A DNA stretch of 64,000 nt from Paenibacillus pabuli (GCF_023101145.1 NZ_CP073714.1:4836001-4900000); one strand, 5' to 3'. Positions 36,284 through 45,421 are shown, counted from the stretch's first letter. The notes: a model not told the origin generated them from the letters alone. A program made the numbers and translations.

Positions 36284-37588
36284 CTACAATCGATCATCCC
36301 GATCCTTGAATAAAAAGAGACTGTCTGCTCCATCATCATTTCGATGAACCGCACTATTCGCACTCGCCCCGCGCTGCTTGCCGAACAATAACTTCAGACC
36401 GCCAAAAATGAGCAGCAAGGACACAATGACGGTGTTCACATACGAACGAATCTCGTACGTCAGAAATGCATCCGGGAACAGCTCATTCAGCTGTGGAATG
36501 ACCAAGCGGATAAACAGATAGTACAATCCCAATGCAGCAATTCCGAATCCAATCAGGCGCTGGTGACGAGCCCAGTCCTTGAAAATGGGTTGATCTGTTA
36601 ACGGTTCACGGCCATACCGGCTCGAACACTGAAGTCCGTCAAAGAAGCTGTAGAACCAGATCAACGGAATCATGAACAGGAACACCGATAAATGAAGCAG
36701 GTCCAGAATGTAGATGCTGCCAAGAAACAGGAACATGAGTTGCATGCCTCTTTTTTGCAGTCCCAGATACAGATGTCCCGCACCCGGGAAAGCTGATAAC
36801 AGGGTTGCCAGCACTTTACTGCGCCGTCCAGAAGCCCTGCCCATCTCCAGTTCCTCGAACAACGTACGATCTTGCAATACCTCACCGGCCTGCTTGCGAT
36901 GCACATGTTGAACTGCATCAAACATACAGTACACCCAGATGACAGGCAGAATGAGCAAGAACATCAGAAATACGGATTCATTCGTAATGGAAGCTACAAA
37001 AACCATCATGGCAAATGAACCGAAGAACGCGATCAGGAACGATAACCCGCGATGTAACAATCCGAGATGAAGATGTCCCAGACCTGGAACAAAGGAAAGC
37101 AAAATCGTAAAAAATCGTTCGCTTTCACTACCTTTCCGATAGATCGGTTGATCGTAGCCCCCTTCGAGGCCACCATACTGAACGCCCTGATGCTGATGTA
37201 TTCCCTCTTGGTCCATCTCCATCTGTCCCAAGTGGCCTTCCTGATCAGGGTATGCTCCCTGATATGCCGCCCCCTGATGGGGACCACCGTAATGTGTGCC
37301 ATATCCATGGTATCGGGCATCATGCATTGAAGGGGCACGAAGCAGAACGATAATCATATCCAGCATGCTGATACACCAGAAGAATACGGCTCCCAGGAAC
37401 CCGACAATCATCAGTTCCTTTTGATCAATCAACAACGCCAACATGACGAAGCCAATGCCTGTTCCAAAAAAGAGTAATGGATAGACCACAGCTCTGGTAG
37501 GCCGTTTCCAATAGAGAAAACCAAGACCCGGTATCAGGTTCAATAAAAATGCAAGTAATTTGTTACGATCTGATTGCACAATCGTCAT
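36284..37588 (-). CDS. Membrane protein with three copies of a PGxGHLYLG hairpin module
   Basis: This 434-residue protein has eight or more hydrophobic segments. Three modules with the same pattern begin near residues 13 (LNLIPGLGFLYWKRPTRA), 162 (LLSFVPGLGHLHLGLLHRG) and 262 (TLLSAFPGAGHLYLGLQKRG). Each is followed by about 60 residues of helix pairs. A Gly/His/Gln/Tyr-rich loop (about 90-150) separates the first two. I do not recognise a characterised family; the modules recall TM2-type two-helix domains. It follows an ECF sigma gene and an anti-sigma-like gene in the same operon. The start could be GTG at 37579, which has the better spacing to AAAGGA. Confidence 0.75.
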   Translation of the reverse strand: MTIVQSDRNKLLAFLLNLIPGLGFLYWKRPTRAVVYPLLFFGTGIGFVMLALLIDQKELMIVGFLGAVFFWCISMLDMIIVLLRAPSMHDARYHGYGTHYGGPHQGAAYQGAYPDQEGHLGQMEMDQEGIHQHQGVQYGGLEGGYDQPIYRKGSESERFFTILLSFVPGLGHLHLGLLHRGLSFLIAFFGSFAMMVFVASITNESVFLMFLLILPVIWVYCMFDAVQHVHRKQAGEVLQDRTLFEELEMGRASGRRSKVLATLLSAFPGAGHLYLGLQKRGMQLMFLFLGSIYILDLLHLSVFLFMIPLIWFYSFFDGLQCSSRYGREPLTDQPIFKDWARHQRLIGFGIAALGLYYLFIRLVIPQLNELFPDAFLTYEIRSYVNTVIVSLLLIFGGLKLLFGKQRGASANSAVHRNDDGADSLFLFKDRDDRL

Positions 37589-37616
37589 CCTTTCTTTTCA
37601 GGCAATGCGAAACAAT

Positions 37617-38054
37617 TTATGGTCCAGGTTTGAAATGATCCAGCCAGGAAGTGGCTGCTTCCGTCCATTTTTCCGTAAATGACCCCCTGTGATCACCGTC
37701 CTGGAACTTATGATAAGGCGCTACCTTGTCAAACAGTCCCGAGGAGAGGAAGATTAACGTGAGACAAGCCGCTACAGCATAATGAAATACTTTGTGATCC
37801 AACCAGAGCCGGCTTCGGCCTGAACGCGATTTGCGCTTTGGCTTGGAGGATTGCATATCCGTAATTTGATTCATGACCGAATCGGCGAAACCTGCCGGGT
37901 CTTTCAGTTGTGGCAACTCCCGATGAATGCCGAGTGCTTCGAGATAGTTGTCCATTGCTTCCGGCACGTCCATAAGCATCTGTTCCATCATACTAGCCTG
38001 GTCTGCAGTCATTCGGCCTTCAATATAATCAGTCCATTCCTGGACGGTATACAT
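37617..38054 (-). CDS. Probable anti-sigma factor, single membrane segment
   Basis: A protein of about 145 residues: a soluble N-terminal part (MYTVQEWTDYIEGRMTADQA to about residue 75) resembling anti-sigma N-terminal folds, a basic stretch (KPKRKSRSGRSR), one membrane helix (about 93-110), and a short outer tail. No His-x3-Cys-x2-Cys zinc site is present. I place the start at 38054, four bases after the sigma stop, preceded by GAGG; an ATG at 38078 sits too close to its ribosome site. Position directly after an ECF sigma gene is the main evidence for its role. Confidence 0.7.
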   Translation of the reverse strand: MYTVQEWTDYIEGRMTADQASMMEQMLMDVPEAMDNYLEALGIHRELPQLKDPAGFADSVMNQITDMQSSKPKRKSRSGRSRLWLDHKVFHYAVAACLTLIFLSSGLFDKVAPYHKFQDGDHRGSFTEKWTEAATSWLDHFKPGP

Positions 38055-38058
38055 CCTT

Positions 38059-38679
38059 TTATTCCTCACGCCATTCATCCTCCTTCCAATGATTTCGAAT
38101 CCACTGCCGGGCACGATACAGACGGGATTCCACGGTTTTCACTGCCACCTGTGCATCACGGGCAATCTGCTCATAATTTTTTTCGCTTAAGTAATACGCA
38201 GTAATAATGTCCCTGTGCTGGGCAGGCAGCTGGTTGATTCGCTCGCGCAACTTCTCCTGACGCTCTTCCCGCACAAGACGGGCAAGAACATCTTCTTCAC
38301 GACCGGGCATGTTTATTATTTTTTCTTCTCCGCCCAGATCCTCAGCGCTTCGTCTGCCCAGCTTGCGTTTAGCATCAATTGCTTTGTGAAAGGCAATTCG
38401 GGTTAACCACGTTTTGAAACCTTCGGATCGGTAATCGGGGAGAGATTTAACCATCTGAATGAACGCCTCCTGCGCTGCATCCTGTGCATCCTGATCGTTC
38501 CGCAATACGGAGTAGGCCACATGGTATACATGCTGGCTGTACTTTTCGATCAACAAGCGCATCTGGGATGTGTCGCCTTGACGGATTTGTTCGATTAAGC
38601 GCGCTTCATCAATGACTCTCCCCTCCTCTCCACTACAATAGACGACAACTTGTTTGTTGACCCCTGCGTATTCATTCAT
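38059..38679 (-). CDS. ECF-family RNA polymerase sigma factor
   Basis: Sigma-70 region 2 is visible as YHVAYSVLRNDQDAQDAAQEAF and following FKTWLTRIAFHKAID, and region 4 as LPAQHRDIITAYYLSEKNYEQIA with the helix-turn-helix VAVKTVESRLYRAR. It should direct polymerase to a small regulon and be held by the protein encoded next to it. The first ATG (38679) has no ribosome site. A strong GGAGAGGAGGGG lies inside the frame, six bases before an ATT codon at 38613, just before the conserved region begins, so translation may start there. The operon order is sigma, anti-sigma, repeat membrane protein. Confidence 0.9.
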   Translation of the reverse strand: MNEYAGVNKQVVVYCSGEEGRVIDEARLIEQIRQGDTSQMRLLIEKYSQHVYHVAYSVLRNDQDAQDAAQEAFIQMVKSLPDYRSEGFKTWLTRIAFHKAIDAKRKLGRRSAEDLGGEEKIINMPGREEDVLARLVREERQEKLRERINQLPAQHRDIITAYYLSEKNYEQIARDAQVAVKTVESRLYRARQWIRNHWKEDEWREE

Positions 38680-38762
38680 TTTTTTATAAAAAGGTTACAC
38701 ATTGCCTGAAAAATCAGTTCCACTGGGAACTGAACGTGTCCAACTTAACATCTATATAATCT

Positions 38763-38800
38763 AAAAAAAACAGGCGCAGAATATCTTCTGGCCTGTTTTT
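38763..38800. terminator. Terminator downstream of dnaD
   Basis: ACAGGC and GCCTGT with inner CAGAA/TTCTG form a stem, flanked by a T-run on the minus strand (eight bases) and a shorter one on the plus strand. Confidence 0.82.
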
Positions 38801-38844
38801 GGTTTATTCTGAATGGAATTGTTGTTTAATATCTAACATTGGTA

Positions 38845-39567
38845 TTAACGTCCACCGTTACGGAACCGCTGCGTATATGCCTTGGCGTCCTGCACATTCT
38901 TCACTCGGTTACGGCTCCATTCAAGCAGAATTCGGTCAATATAGCGGAAATGCACTTTGCCAGCAAACACGGCTTCTTTCAATGCCATCAGAATAAGTTC
39001 CTCCTGATAGCGATCCTGATCCAGCCAGCCGGATATCGTCTCGCATTCCATCGGGGAAAGCGGGCGGCCAAATTCTTTTTCAAAAATAGAGAACATATTT
39101 CGTTCTTCCTCTTCTTTTTGAACACTGTTCGAATCCGGGCGCAGTGCATTACTGTCCAGCCGCTGCTTACGGGCCACAGCCATACCCTCTGCTGTACATC
39201 CTGCAAGCTTCGCGTATAATCCGTGCAGATCATAACGTTCATACTGAATGTCACGCTCTTCATCCCGATGCTCGTCAATGTGAATGTACCCGTCTCTCAT
39301 GAGACGCTGCAGCATTCTGGCGATACCTTCCGGGGCAAGCCCCATACGGATAGCAAGCTCTTCAAGCGTTGGGAACTCATTGAATTCGACTTGCCGGAAT
39401 CCAAACAATTGAATCAGCAGAAGCACCTCTGCGTCACTTAATCCCAGTTGATGATAATAGCGCAATAAAGCATATGGGAGCTGCGCTGTCCCTGATGCCA
39501 TACCGTAAGCTGCTCCATTCAACCAGGCTTTGGAGCCGGTTTCTTCCATGGACTCGTGGTTAAACAT
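38845..39567 (-). CDS. dnaD: DnaD family primosomal protein
   Basis: This 240-residue protein has the DnaD layout. The N-terminal winged helix includes LLRYYHQLGLSDAEVLLLIQL and FPTLEELAIRMGLAPEGIARML. The C-terminal DnaB2-type domain includes FEKEFGRPLSPMECETISGWL and DRILLEWSRNRVKNVQDA. DnaD helps load the replicative helicase at oriC and at stalled forks. It follows asnS with a one-base overlap, the same order as in B. subtilis. The nth gene that usually follows is elsewhere (14476). Confidence 0.94.
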   Translation of the reverse strand: MFNHESMEETGSKAWLNGAAYGMASGTAQLPYALLRYYHQLGLSDAEVLLLIQLFGFRQVEFNEFPTLEELAIRMGLAPEGIARMLQRLMRDGYIHIDEHRDEERDIQYERYDLHGLYAKLAGCTAEGMAVARKQRLDSNALRPDSNSVQKEEEERNMFSIFEKEFGRPLSPMECETISGWLDQDRYQEELILMALKEAVFAGKVHFRYIDRILLEWSRNRVKNVQDAKAYTQRFRNGGR

Positions 39568-40862
39568 TAAGGGTACAGACGATAGAGCATACGTGGGAAT
39601 GCAATTGTTTCACGTACGTGATCCAATCCACAGATCCACGCTACCGTCCGCTCCAATCCCAGACCGAAGCCGGAGTGAGGAACCGATCCGTATTTACGCA
39701 AGTCCAGATACCACTGGTATGCCTCTTCTGACAACTGATGCTCATCAAAGCGCTGCTGCATCAGTTCCGGATCATCAATACGCTGGGAACCGCCAATGAT
39801 CTCTCCGTATCCTTCCGGTGCGATCATATCTGCACAGAGGACCACTTCAGGACGATTTGGATCAGGTTTCATGTAAAATGCCTTGATTCCAGCCGGATAA
39901 TGGGTAATAAAGACCGGTGTTTCGTATTTCTCGGCAATCGCCGTTTCGTGTGGGGCTCCAAAGTCTTCTCCCCAAGGAATATCGAAGCCTTGTCCATTCA
40001 GGAATTCAATTGCTTCATCATACGTAATGCGTGGGAATGGAGCTACAATTTTTTCAAGCTTGGATACATCACGTCCGATGGACTCGAGTTCTGCACGGCA
40101 GTTTTTCAGAACCGTTTGAACCACGTGAGCAATAAACTTCTCTTGCACGCGCAGGCTTTCCTCGTGATCCACAAACGCCATTTCCGGTTCAATCATCCAG
40201 AACTCGATCAGGTGACGACGTGTTTTGGATTTCTCGGCACGGAACGTAGGACCGAAGGAGTATACTTTGCCCAGCGCCATTGCAGCAGCTTCCATATACA
40301 ACTGTCCACTTTGTGTCAGATAAGCATCTTCATCAAAGTATTTGATGTGGAACAAGTTCGTTGTTCCTTCAGCAGATGAAGGTGTAAGAATAGGAGGATC
40401 AACCTGCGTGAATCCGTTACCATCAAAGAACTGCTGAACAGCGCGGATAATCTCTGCACGAATCACCATAATTGCACGTTGTTTTGTCGAACGCAGCCAC
40501 AGATGGCGATGATCCATCAGGAAGTCTACCCCATGCTCTTTCGGAGTAATTGGATAGTTTTCAGTCAGATGAATAATTTCCACACCAGTAACTGTCATCT
40601 CATAACCTGATGCACTACGTGGTTCTTCCCGGATAATACCTGTTACATACAATGAACTTTCTTGAGTCAAGCTCTTCGCAGCATTCCAGATATCTTCGCT
40701 GACTTCGCTCTTAACCACTACCCCTTGAATATATCCGGTTCCATCACGCAGTTGCAAAAATTGAATTTTGCCGCTGGAACGTTTGTTGTTAATCCAGGCG
40801 CCGATCTTAACCGTCTCGCCCACATGCTCGCTCACATTACGAATTACACAATCCGTACTCAT
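39567..40862 (-). CDS. asnS: Asparaginyl-tRNA synthetase
   Basis: This roughly 431-residue class IIb synthetase has an OB-fold anticodon domain (about 1-110: [21 protein letters not shown]). Its catalytic core carries motif 2 [20 protein letters not shown] and motif 3 [12 protein letters not shown]. The Asn rather than Asp specificity follows from overall similarity and context with dnaD. I place the start at 40862 (MSTDCVI); an ATG two codons upstream (40868) is also possible, with AAGGAGA before both. It is the first gene of an asnS-dnaD pair. Confidence 0.95.
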   Translation of the reverse strand: MSTDCVIRNVSEHVGETVKIGAWINNKRSSGKIQFLQLRDGTGYIQGVVVKSEVSEDIWNAAKSLTQESSLYVTGIIREEPRSASGYEMTVTGVEIIHLTENYPITPKEHGVDFLMDHRHLWLRSTKQRAIMVIRAEIIRAVQQFFDGNGFTQVDPPILTPSSAEGTTNLFHIKYFDEDAYLTQSGQLYMEAAAMALGKVYSFGPTFRAEKSKTRRHLIEFWMIEPEMAFVDHEESLRVQEKFIAHVVQTVLKNCRAELESIGRDVSKLEKIVAPFPRITYDEAIEFLNGQGFDIPWGEDFGAPHETAIAEKYETPVFITHYPAGIKAFYMKPDPNRPEVVLCADMIAPEGYGEIIGGSQRIDDPELMQQRFDEHQLSEEAYQWYLDLRKYGSVPHSGFGLGLERTVAWICGLDHVRETIAFPRMLYRLYP

Positions 40863-40894
40863 GCACATATCTCTCCTTGGAATCCTGAATTTGA

Positions 40895-40929
40895 AAATGC
40901 AGCGGGCAGGCATATGCCTGTCCCCTGCA
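40895..40929 (-). terminator. Probable terminator after ackA
   Basis: TGCAG/CTGCA with an inner CAGGCATATGCCTG palindrome gives a strong stem on the minus strand, followed by only four T residues. Confidence 0.55.
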
Positions 40930-40964
40930 CTTCCTTGTCATGCTATATTCACTTTACAATTAGA

Positions 40965-42170
40965 TTACAGAGAATTCAATACGATTCGGTGTGTATCTCT
41001 TGCAATTACCAATTCTTCGTTCGTAGGAACGACGAGAACGTCCACTTTGGAATTCGTGGTTGTGATGCGGCGTGGTTCCCCAGAACGAATTGCATTCAGC
41101 GCTTCATCCAGTTCAACACCCAGGTACGTGAGCTGCTCACATACTTTTTGGCGAAGAACAACGGAGTTTTCACCTACACCAGCCGTAAATACAATCACGT
41201 CAACACCGTTCATCGCTGCTGCATAAGAACCGATGTATTTACGCAGACGGTATTCGTACATTTCGAAAGCAAGCGTGGAGTTAGCATCGCCAGCCTCCAT
41301 ACCCTCCGTGATTTCACGCATGTCACTGCTGATGCCGGAGATGGCAAGAAGTCCACTATGTTTGTTCAACATGGAGTTTACTTCGCTCACGCTCAATTCT
41401 TCCTTGTTCATAACATAAGGTACAATTGCCGGATCCAGGTCACCACTACGTGTTCCCATCATCAATCCTTCAAGTGGAGTCATGCCCATGGACGTGTCTA
41501 CGGATACCCCGCCCTTTACAGCCGTTACGCTACCACCGTTACCAACGTGGCATGTGATGATCTTCAGATCTTCCAATGGACGATCCAGATATTCAGCTGC
41601 TGCTTTACTTACGTAATCATGGGAAGTACCGTGTGCTCCATAACGACGAACTTTATATTTTTTGTAGAGCACACGTGGAATAGCATACAGATATGCTTTT
41701 TCAGGCATCGTTTGATGGAAAGCTGTATCAAAGACCATTACCTGTGGTACGCCTGGCATATTGGCTTCAGCCGCACGAATACCCATCATTGCTGCAGGGT
41801 TATGCAGTGGCGCCAGATCGAACAGACGACGGATTTCTGCTTTGGAAGCATCATCAACCAACGCGGATTCCTTAAATGCTTCACCACCGTGAACCACACG
41901 ATGTCCCACAGCCTGAATTTCATCCACGGAACCAAGCACACCATTTTCTTTGTCTGTCAGGATGTCAATAACTTTACGAATCGCAGTAGTATGTTCGAGA
42001 ATTTCGCTAACTTCCGTAACATCCTCACGCCCTGTAGGTTTATGAGTCAGAATGGAAGAGTCCATCCCGATCCGCTCTACCAGACCTTTAGCCAGTACGG
42101 ATTCATCCGTCATGTTATACAATTGATATTTAAGCGAGGAACTCCCCGCATTAATTACGAGAATTTTCAC
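40965..42170 (-). CDS. ackA: Acetate kinase
   Basis: This 401-residue ASKHA-fold kinase interconverts acetyl phosphate and acetate with ADP/ATP. It has LVINAGSSSLKYQLY at the start, GHRVVHGGE, VFDTAFHQTMP, AHGTSHDYVS and FTAGVGENSVVLRQKV. It overlaps the upstream 3-hydroxyacyl-CoA dehydrogenase gene by four bases (ATGA), which is an uncommon partner for ackA and suggests coupled use in fermentation or acyl-CoA overflow. Butyrate kinase is the main alternative, but length and motifs favour acetate kinase. Confidence 0.94.
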   Translation of the reverse strand: MKILVINAGSSSLKYQLYNMTDESVLAKGLVERIGMDSSILTHKPTGREDVTEVSEILEHTTAIRKVIDILTDKENGVLGSVDEIQAVGHRVVHGGEAFKESALVDDASKAEIRRLFDLAPLHNPAAMMGIRAAEANMPGVPQVMVFDTAFHQTMPEKAYLYAIPRVLYKKYKVRRYGAHGTSHDYVSKAAAEYLDRPLEDLKIITCHVGNGGSVTAVKGGVSVDTSMGMTPLEGLMMGTRSGDLDPAIVPYVMNKEELSVSEVNSMLNKHSGLLAISGISSDMREITEGMEAGDANSTLAFEMYEYRLRKYIGSYAAAMNGVDVIVFTAGVGENSVVLRQKVCEQLTYLGVELDEALNAIRSGEPRRITTTNSKVDVLVVPTNEELVIARDTHRIVLNSL

Positions 42171-43039
42171 AGCCGGTCACCATCCTTGTCGTACTTGAAG
42201 AATCCTTCGCCTGTTTTGACACCCAGGTGTCCTGCACGTACCATTTTTTTCAGGACTGTGGAAGGACGATATTTCAACTCACCAAATTCACGGAACATTC
42301 TTTCGAGTGCAGCTTCTACCGAATCCAATCCGAAACGGTCTGCCATCTCAAGCGGTCCGTGCTGGAAGTTATATCCGATACGCATAGCGTCATCAATATC
42401 TTCAGCGGAAGCGACACCTTCCTGCAATACATGCAGTGCTTCGTTTATCAAAAGACAGATCAGTCTGGACGTAACAAATCCAGGCGATTCATAGATCATA
42501 ACGCCTTTTTTGTCTGCTACTTCCTCCACAAAACGTCTAGTTTCTTCAAAAGTGGTATCGGATGTTTTCAGACCACGAATAATCTCTACAAGGTCAACCC
42601 GGGAAACCGGGTGAATAAAGTGCATACCAATAACACGCTCTGGGTATTTGGTTGAGCTTGCAAGCTCAGTCAAACTCAGCGTGGATGTATTACTTGCAAG
42701 AATTACGTTACTTGGGCAAACTTGGTCAAGCTGACTGAATACCGCTTTTTTTGCTTCCAGATCTTCAGAAATAGTCTCAATGACCATATCGCAAGTTCCG
42801 AGTTCAGCCAGATGAGCAACTTTGGTGATACGGGAGAGAATCAATTTCTTCTCAGCCTTCGTAATAGCCCATTTCTCCAGTTGTTTATCGAGGTTGGTCT
42901 CAATCATGTTATATGCATGATCCAGCTTCTCCGTTGTGTGTTCCACCAGAAGCACATCAAGTCCTTTGGCTGCAAGCATCTGGGAAATACCTTGCCCCAT
43001 CGTGCCGCCGCCGACAACTCCTATCTTTTTGAAAAACAT
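42167..43039 (-). CDS. 3-hydroxybutyryl-CoA dehydrogenase
   Basis: This 290-residue NAD(P)-dependent 3-hydroxyacyl-CoA dehydrogenase has IGVVGGGTMGQGISQMLAA (nucleotide fold), ASNTSTLSLTELA, and the catalytic region GMHFIHPVSRVDLVEII with the active His. The length and single-domain form match short-chain Hbd/MmgB enzymes rather than long FadB fusions. It oxidises or forms acetoacetyl-CoA. It is translationally coupled to ackA. Confidence 0.9.
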   Translation of the reverse strand: MFFKKIGVVGGGTMGQGISQMLAAKGLDVLLVEHTTEKLDHAYNMIETNLDKQLEKWAITKAEKKLILSRITKVAHLAELGTCDMVIETISEDLEAKKAVFSQLDQVCPSNVILASNTSTLSLTELASSTKYPERVIGMHFIHPVSRVDLVEIIRGLKTSDTTFEETRRFVEEVADKKGVMIYESPGFVTSRLICLLINEALHVLQEGVASAEDIDDAMRIGYNFQHGPLEMADRFGLDSVEAALERMFREFGELKYRPSTVLKKMVRAGHLGVKTGEGFFKYDKDGDRL

Positions 43040-43074
43040 GGTTCTGCTCCATCCTTTCGGTTCTCTATTTCTCT

Positions 43075-43102
43075 ATTGTACCCTGTTCGCCGAAAATTAC
43101 AA
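43075..43102 (-). promoter_or_regulatory. Sigma-A-like promoter for the hbd-ackA operon
   Basis: On the minus strand TTGTAA (43097-43102) and TACAAT (43075-43080) are separated by 16 bases, about 36 bases before the dehydrogenase start. Confidence 0.55.
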
Positions 43103-43146
43103 ATTTCGACCCAACATATAATAATATCTTAGCACGAGTGAAATGT

Positions 43147-43182
43147 AAAAAAAAATAACCGACATAAATAAATTATGCCGGT
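43147..43182 (-). terminator. Terminator overlapping the stop codon of the FtsH-like gene
   Basis: ACCGGCATAA pairs with TTATGTCGGT (one G-U pair) and is followed by nine T residues on the minus strand. The stop codon at 43173-43175 is part of the stem, so no untranslated 3' spacer exists. Confidence 0.88.
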
Positions 43183-44675
43183 AGAAGGGCGCTGTCACGA
43201 AATTGACAACGAAATTGTTCGCCAGACAGTACTTCTTCCCTGAGGAGTGTGTCGAGGGAATTGTCGAAAATTGTCCGCTGTTCTTCAAGCAATCGTTTGG
43301 TCTGTTCCATCAGGTCTTGCAGGATCAATTTGTTCTCCCGCATCAATTCTTCCGTAGTTACCATATCCATGTTAACAATACCTAACGTTGTGAGCCCGGA
43401 AGCCATCATCGTCTGTACCACATTCGTTGCTTGTTCGAAGTCATTACGTGACCCTGTACTGCGTCCACCGTAATACATTTCCTCCGCTGCTGCACCTCCG
43501 AGAGCAATCATGATCTGCTCTTCCAGGAAGCGCTTCGTGTACAAAAATTGCTCTTGCTGCGGGTTATGACGTACATATCCCAGAGCCTGTCCACGAGGGC
43601 TGAGAGCAACTTGACTCACACTGCCAGGACGAACCAGCTCAGCCATGATGGCATGTCCCAATTCATGAATAGCCACTCTTTTCTTCTCTTCTACGCTGGA
43701 TTCGCGGTCTGTCTTCTCACCCATCATTACTTTGTCAATCGCAAGGGACAGATGACGCTGTTCAATGTTGAGCAGGCCGTCTCTCATCGCGTAAATTGCA
43801 GCTTCGTTCATCACGCTTTCCAGTTGTGCCCCAGAGAATCCGTAAGATTCTTCTGCTGTCTTCTCAAGGCTGACCCCTTCCATAAGAGGCTTATTGACTG
43901 CATGCAGCTCCAGTATGTGTTTTCTGCCTTTCTTATCGGGCAAGTCTACCTGAATATGACGGTCAAAGCGCCCTGGTCGTGTCAACGCGCTGTCCAGCAT
44001 TTCTTTTCGGTTCGTAGCAGCGATCACGAGTATGCGCGGTGTGTCGGAAGAGTATATACCATCCATTTCTGTCAACAGCTGATTCAGCGTCTGATCATAT
44101 TCACGCTGTTGCCCGCCTTCCCGTTTTCCACCGATCACATCAATTTCATCGATAAATATAATGGCATTTTCCTTATTTTCTTTAGCGGCACGTGTTCTTG
44201 CATCACGGAACAAATCCCGTATTCTGCCTGCACCTACACCAACATACATCTCAACAAACTCACTGCCTGAAGCAGCTACAAAAACAGAATCCGTATAATG
44301 TGCAGCAGCTTTGGCCATCAAGGTTTTACCTGTTCCTGGAGGGCCAGTAAGCAGGATACCTTTCAAAGGACGAATACCAAACTTCTGAATTTCTTCATGT
44401 CGAATAAGAAAATCAAGCGCTTCCCGCAGTTCCTGCTTCGCACTCTCCTGACCACCGATTTCTTCAAAAGTCAGCTTGGAAGGCCCTTTTTTCTTGCGTT
44501 TGCGTTCCTGGCCCGCTCCTACCGTAATTCCACCGCGCATTTGCATCATGAACAGTAGAGCCCCCACAAACACTGCTGCGATCAAAATGGGAATCATATT
44601 TACACCGATAAAAGCAAGAAAAATAATCAATACGGGTACAAATCCAATGGCAATTTCTTTCGTCCATTTAGGCAT
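43173..44675 (-). CDS. Compact FtsH-like AAA membrane protease without extracytoplasmic domain
   Basis: This 500-residue protein is FtsH-like but short (FtsH is about 630-640). Residues 8-46 form two back-to-back membrane helices with no room for the usual 70-residue outer domain. The AAA part has Walker A GPPGTGKT (111-118), the pore loop FVEM, Walker B IIFIDEID and arginine fingers in RPGRFDRH. The protease part keeps HELGH (337-341) and the third zinc ligand Asp in SRNDFEQAT. It overlaps the upstream gene, which encodes a one-helix membrane protein with an outer domain. It is likely an active quality-control protease; the substrate is unknown. Confidence 0.88.
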   Translation of the reverse strand: MPKWTKEIAIGFVPVLIIFLAFIGVNMIPILIAAVFVGALLFMMQMRGGITVGAGQERKRKKKGPSKLTFEEIGGQESAKQELREALDFLIRHEEIQKFGIRPLKGILLTGPPGTGKTLMAKAAAHYTDSVFVAASGSEFVEMYVGVGAGRIRDLFRDARTRAAKENKENAIIFIDEIDVIGGKREGGQQREYDQTLNQLLTEMDGIYSSDTPRILVIAATNRKEMLDSALTRPGRFDRHIQVDLPDKKGRKHILELHAVNKPLMEGVSLEKTAEESYGFSGAQLESVMNEAAIYAMRDGLLNIEQRHLSLAIDKVMMGEKTDRESSVEEKKRVAIHELGHAIMAELVRPGSVSQVALSPRGQALGYVRHNPQQEQFLYTKRFLEEQIMIALGGAAAEEMYYGGRSTGSRNDFEQATNVVQTMMASGLTTLGIVNMDMVTTEELMRENKLILQDLMEQTKRLLEEQRTIFDNSLDTLLREEVLSGEQFRCQFRDSALLPA

Positions 44676-45195
44676 TAGGCCACACTCCTATCTGACCGGG
44701 CACACGCGGCAGAATAATAAACTTGCTGGCATCTCCATCTCTGAGACTGACATAAACATTATTGTCATCCATGGCTGTGTTTACCTTGATCCCATTTGTA
44801 GCCATTTTAGACAAGGTCGGTGTAATCTCGGTGTATTGCTTGTTCTCCATCGCTTGAGCTACGGTAAACATCGCGCTTCCCCACCAGCTTTCCAACGCTT
44901 CGTTGGAATGATCCACCACATCAAGCTTCAACGAACGAGAACCAATCAAGGTCTGTCCTTCTTTGTGAATATATTGTACCAACCTGCCCAGATCAACATC
45001 CGGCTGCAAATCGAGTTTCAATTGTACATCATTGCGGTTAATAGTTAATTGAACATTATTGACCCCATCGTACTGGGTAACCATCTTTTCAATTGGGCTT
45101 TGCAAAGCCACATGACGATACACAAACCAACCTCCAAACAACACAACGGCTGAAATGACAGCAGTCAGAGCAATAGGCAATACTTTTATCTTCAA
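44668..45195 (-). CDS. Single-pass membrane protein, partner gene of the FtsH-like protease
   Basis: The product has about 175 residues: a basic start (MKIKVLPIALTAVISAVV), one membrane helix (about 5-25), then about 150 residues predicted outside. That domain has alternating strands such as NNVQLTINRNDVQLKLDL and ends FIILPRVPGQIGVWPNA. I do not recognise a family. The start is TTG at 45195, nine bases after GGAGGGG; the frame stays open to 45336 without a ribosome site. It overlaps the protease gene by eight bases, so the two should be made together. Confidence 0.75.
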   Translation of the reverse strand: MKIKVLPIALTAVISAVVLFGGWFVYRHVALQSPIEKMVTQYDGVNNVQLTINRNDVQLKLDLQPDVDLGRLVQYIHKEGQTLIGSRSLKLDVVDHSNEALESWWGSAMFTVAQAMENKQYTEITPTLSKMATNGIKVNTAMDDNNVYVSLRDGDASKFIILPRVPGQIGVWPNA

Positions 45196-45421
45196 GTGAG
45201 TTACCCCTCCTAAATTTTGGCCCATCTTGTAGCTTGTAGGCAAGAATATGAATATAGGCATGTAATATCCTGTGATCTGCCTGACAGGATTTATTTGTGT
45301 ATGATGTATCCTTGAATACATATTTGAGTATATCACATCGTATATACAATATCTAAGGCGAAAATATGAATAAATTAATAATTTTAACTATTCAAATCCA
45401 AAATGATCAGGAAAGCACGTC
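45196..45421. other. Intergenic region upstream of the FtsH-partner gene
   Basis: The stretch is AT-rich. It contains a TATACT hexamer on the minus strand near 45325 but no convincing -35. I see no gene. The tseB hairpin follows at 45422. Confidence 0.3.

Noticed and set aside
40662-42494. A 610-codon open frame on the plus strand
   Set aside because: It runs antisense through asnS, ackA and the dehydrogenase gene, all with clear family motifs, and has no ribosome site or recognisable domain. It is an effect of codon bias.
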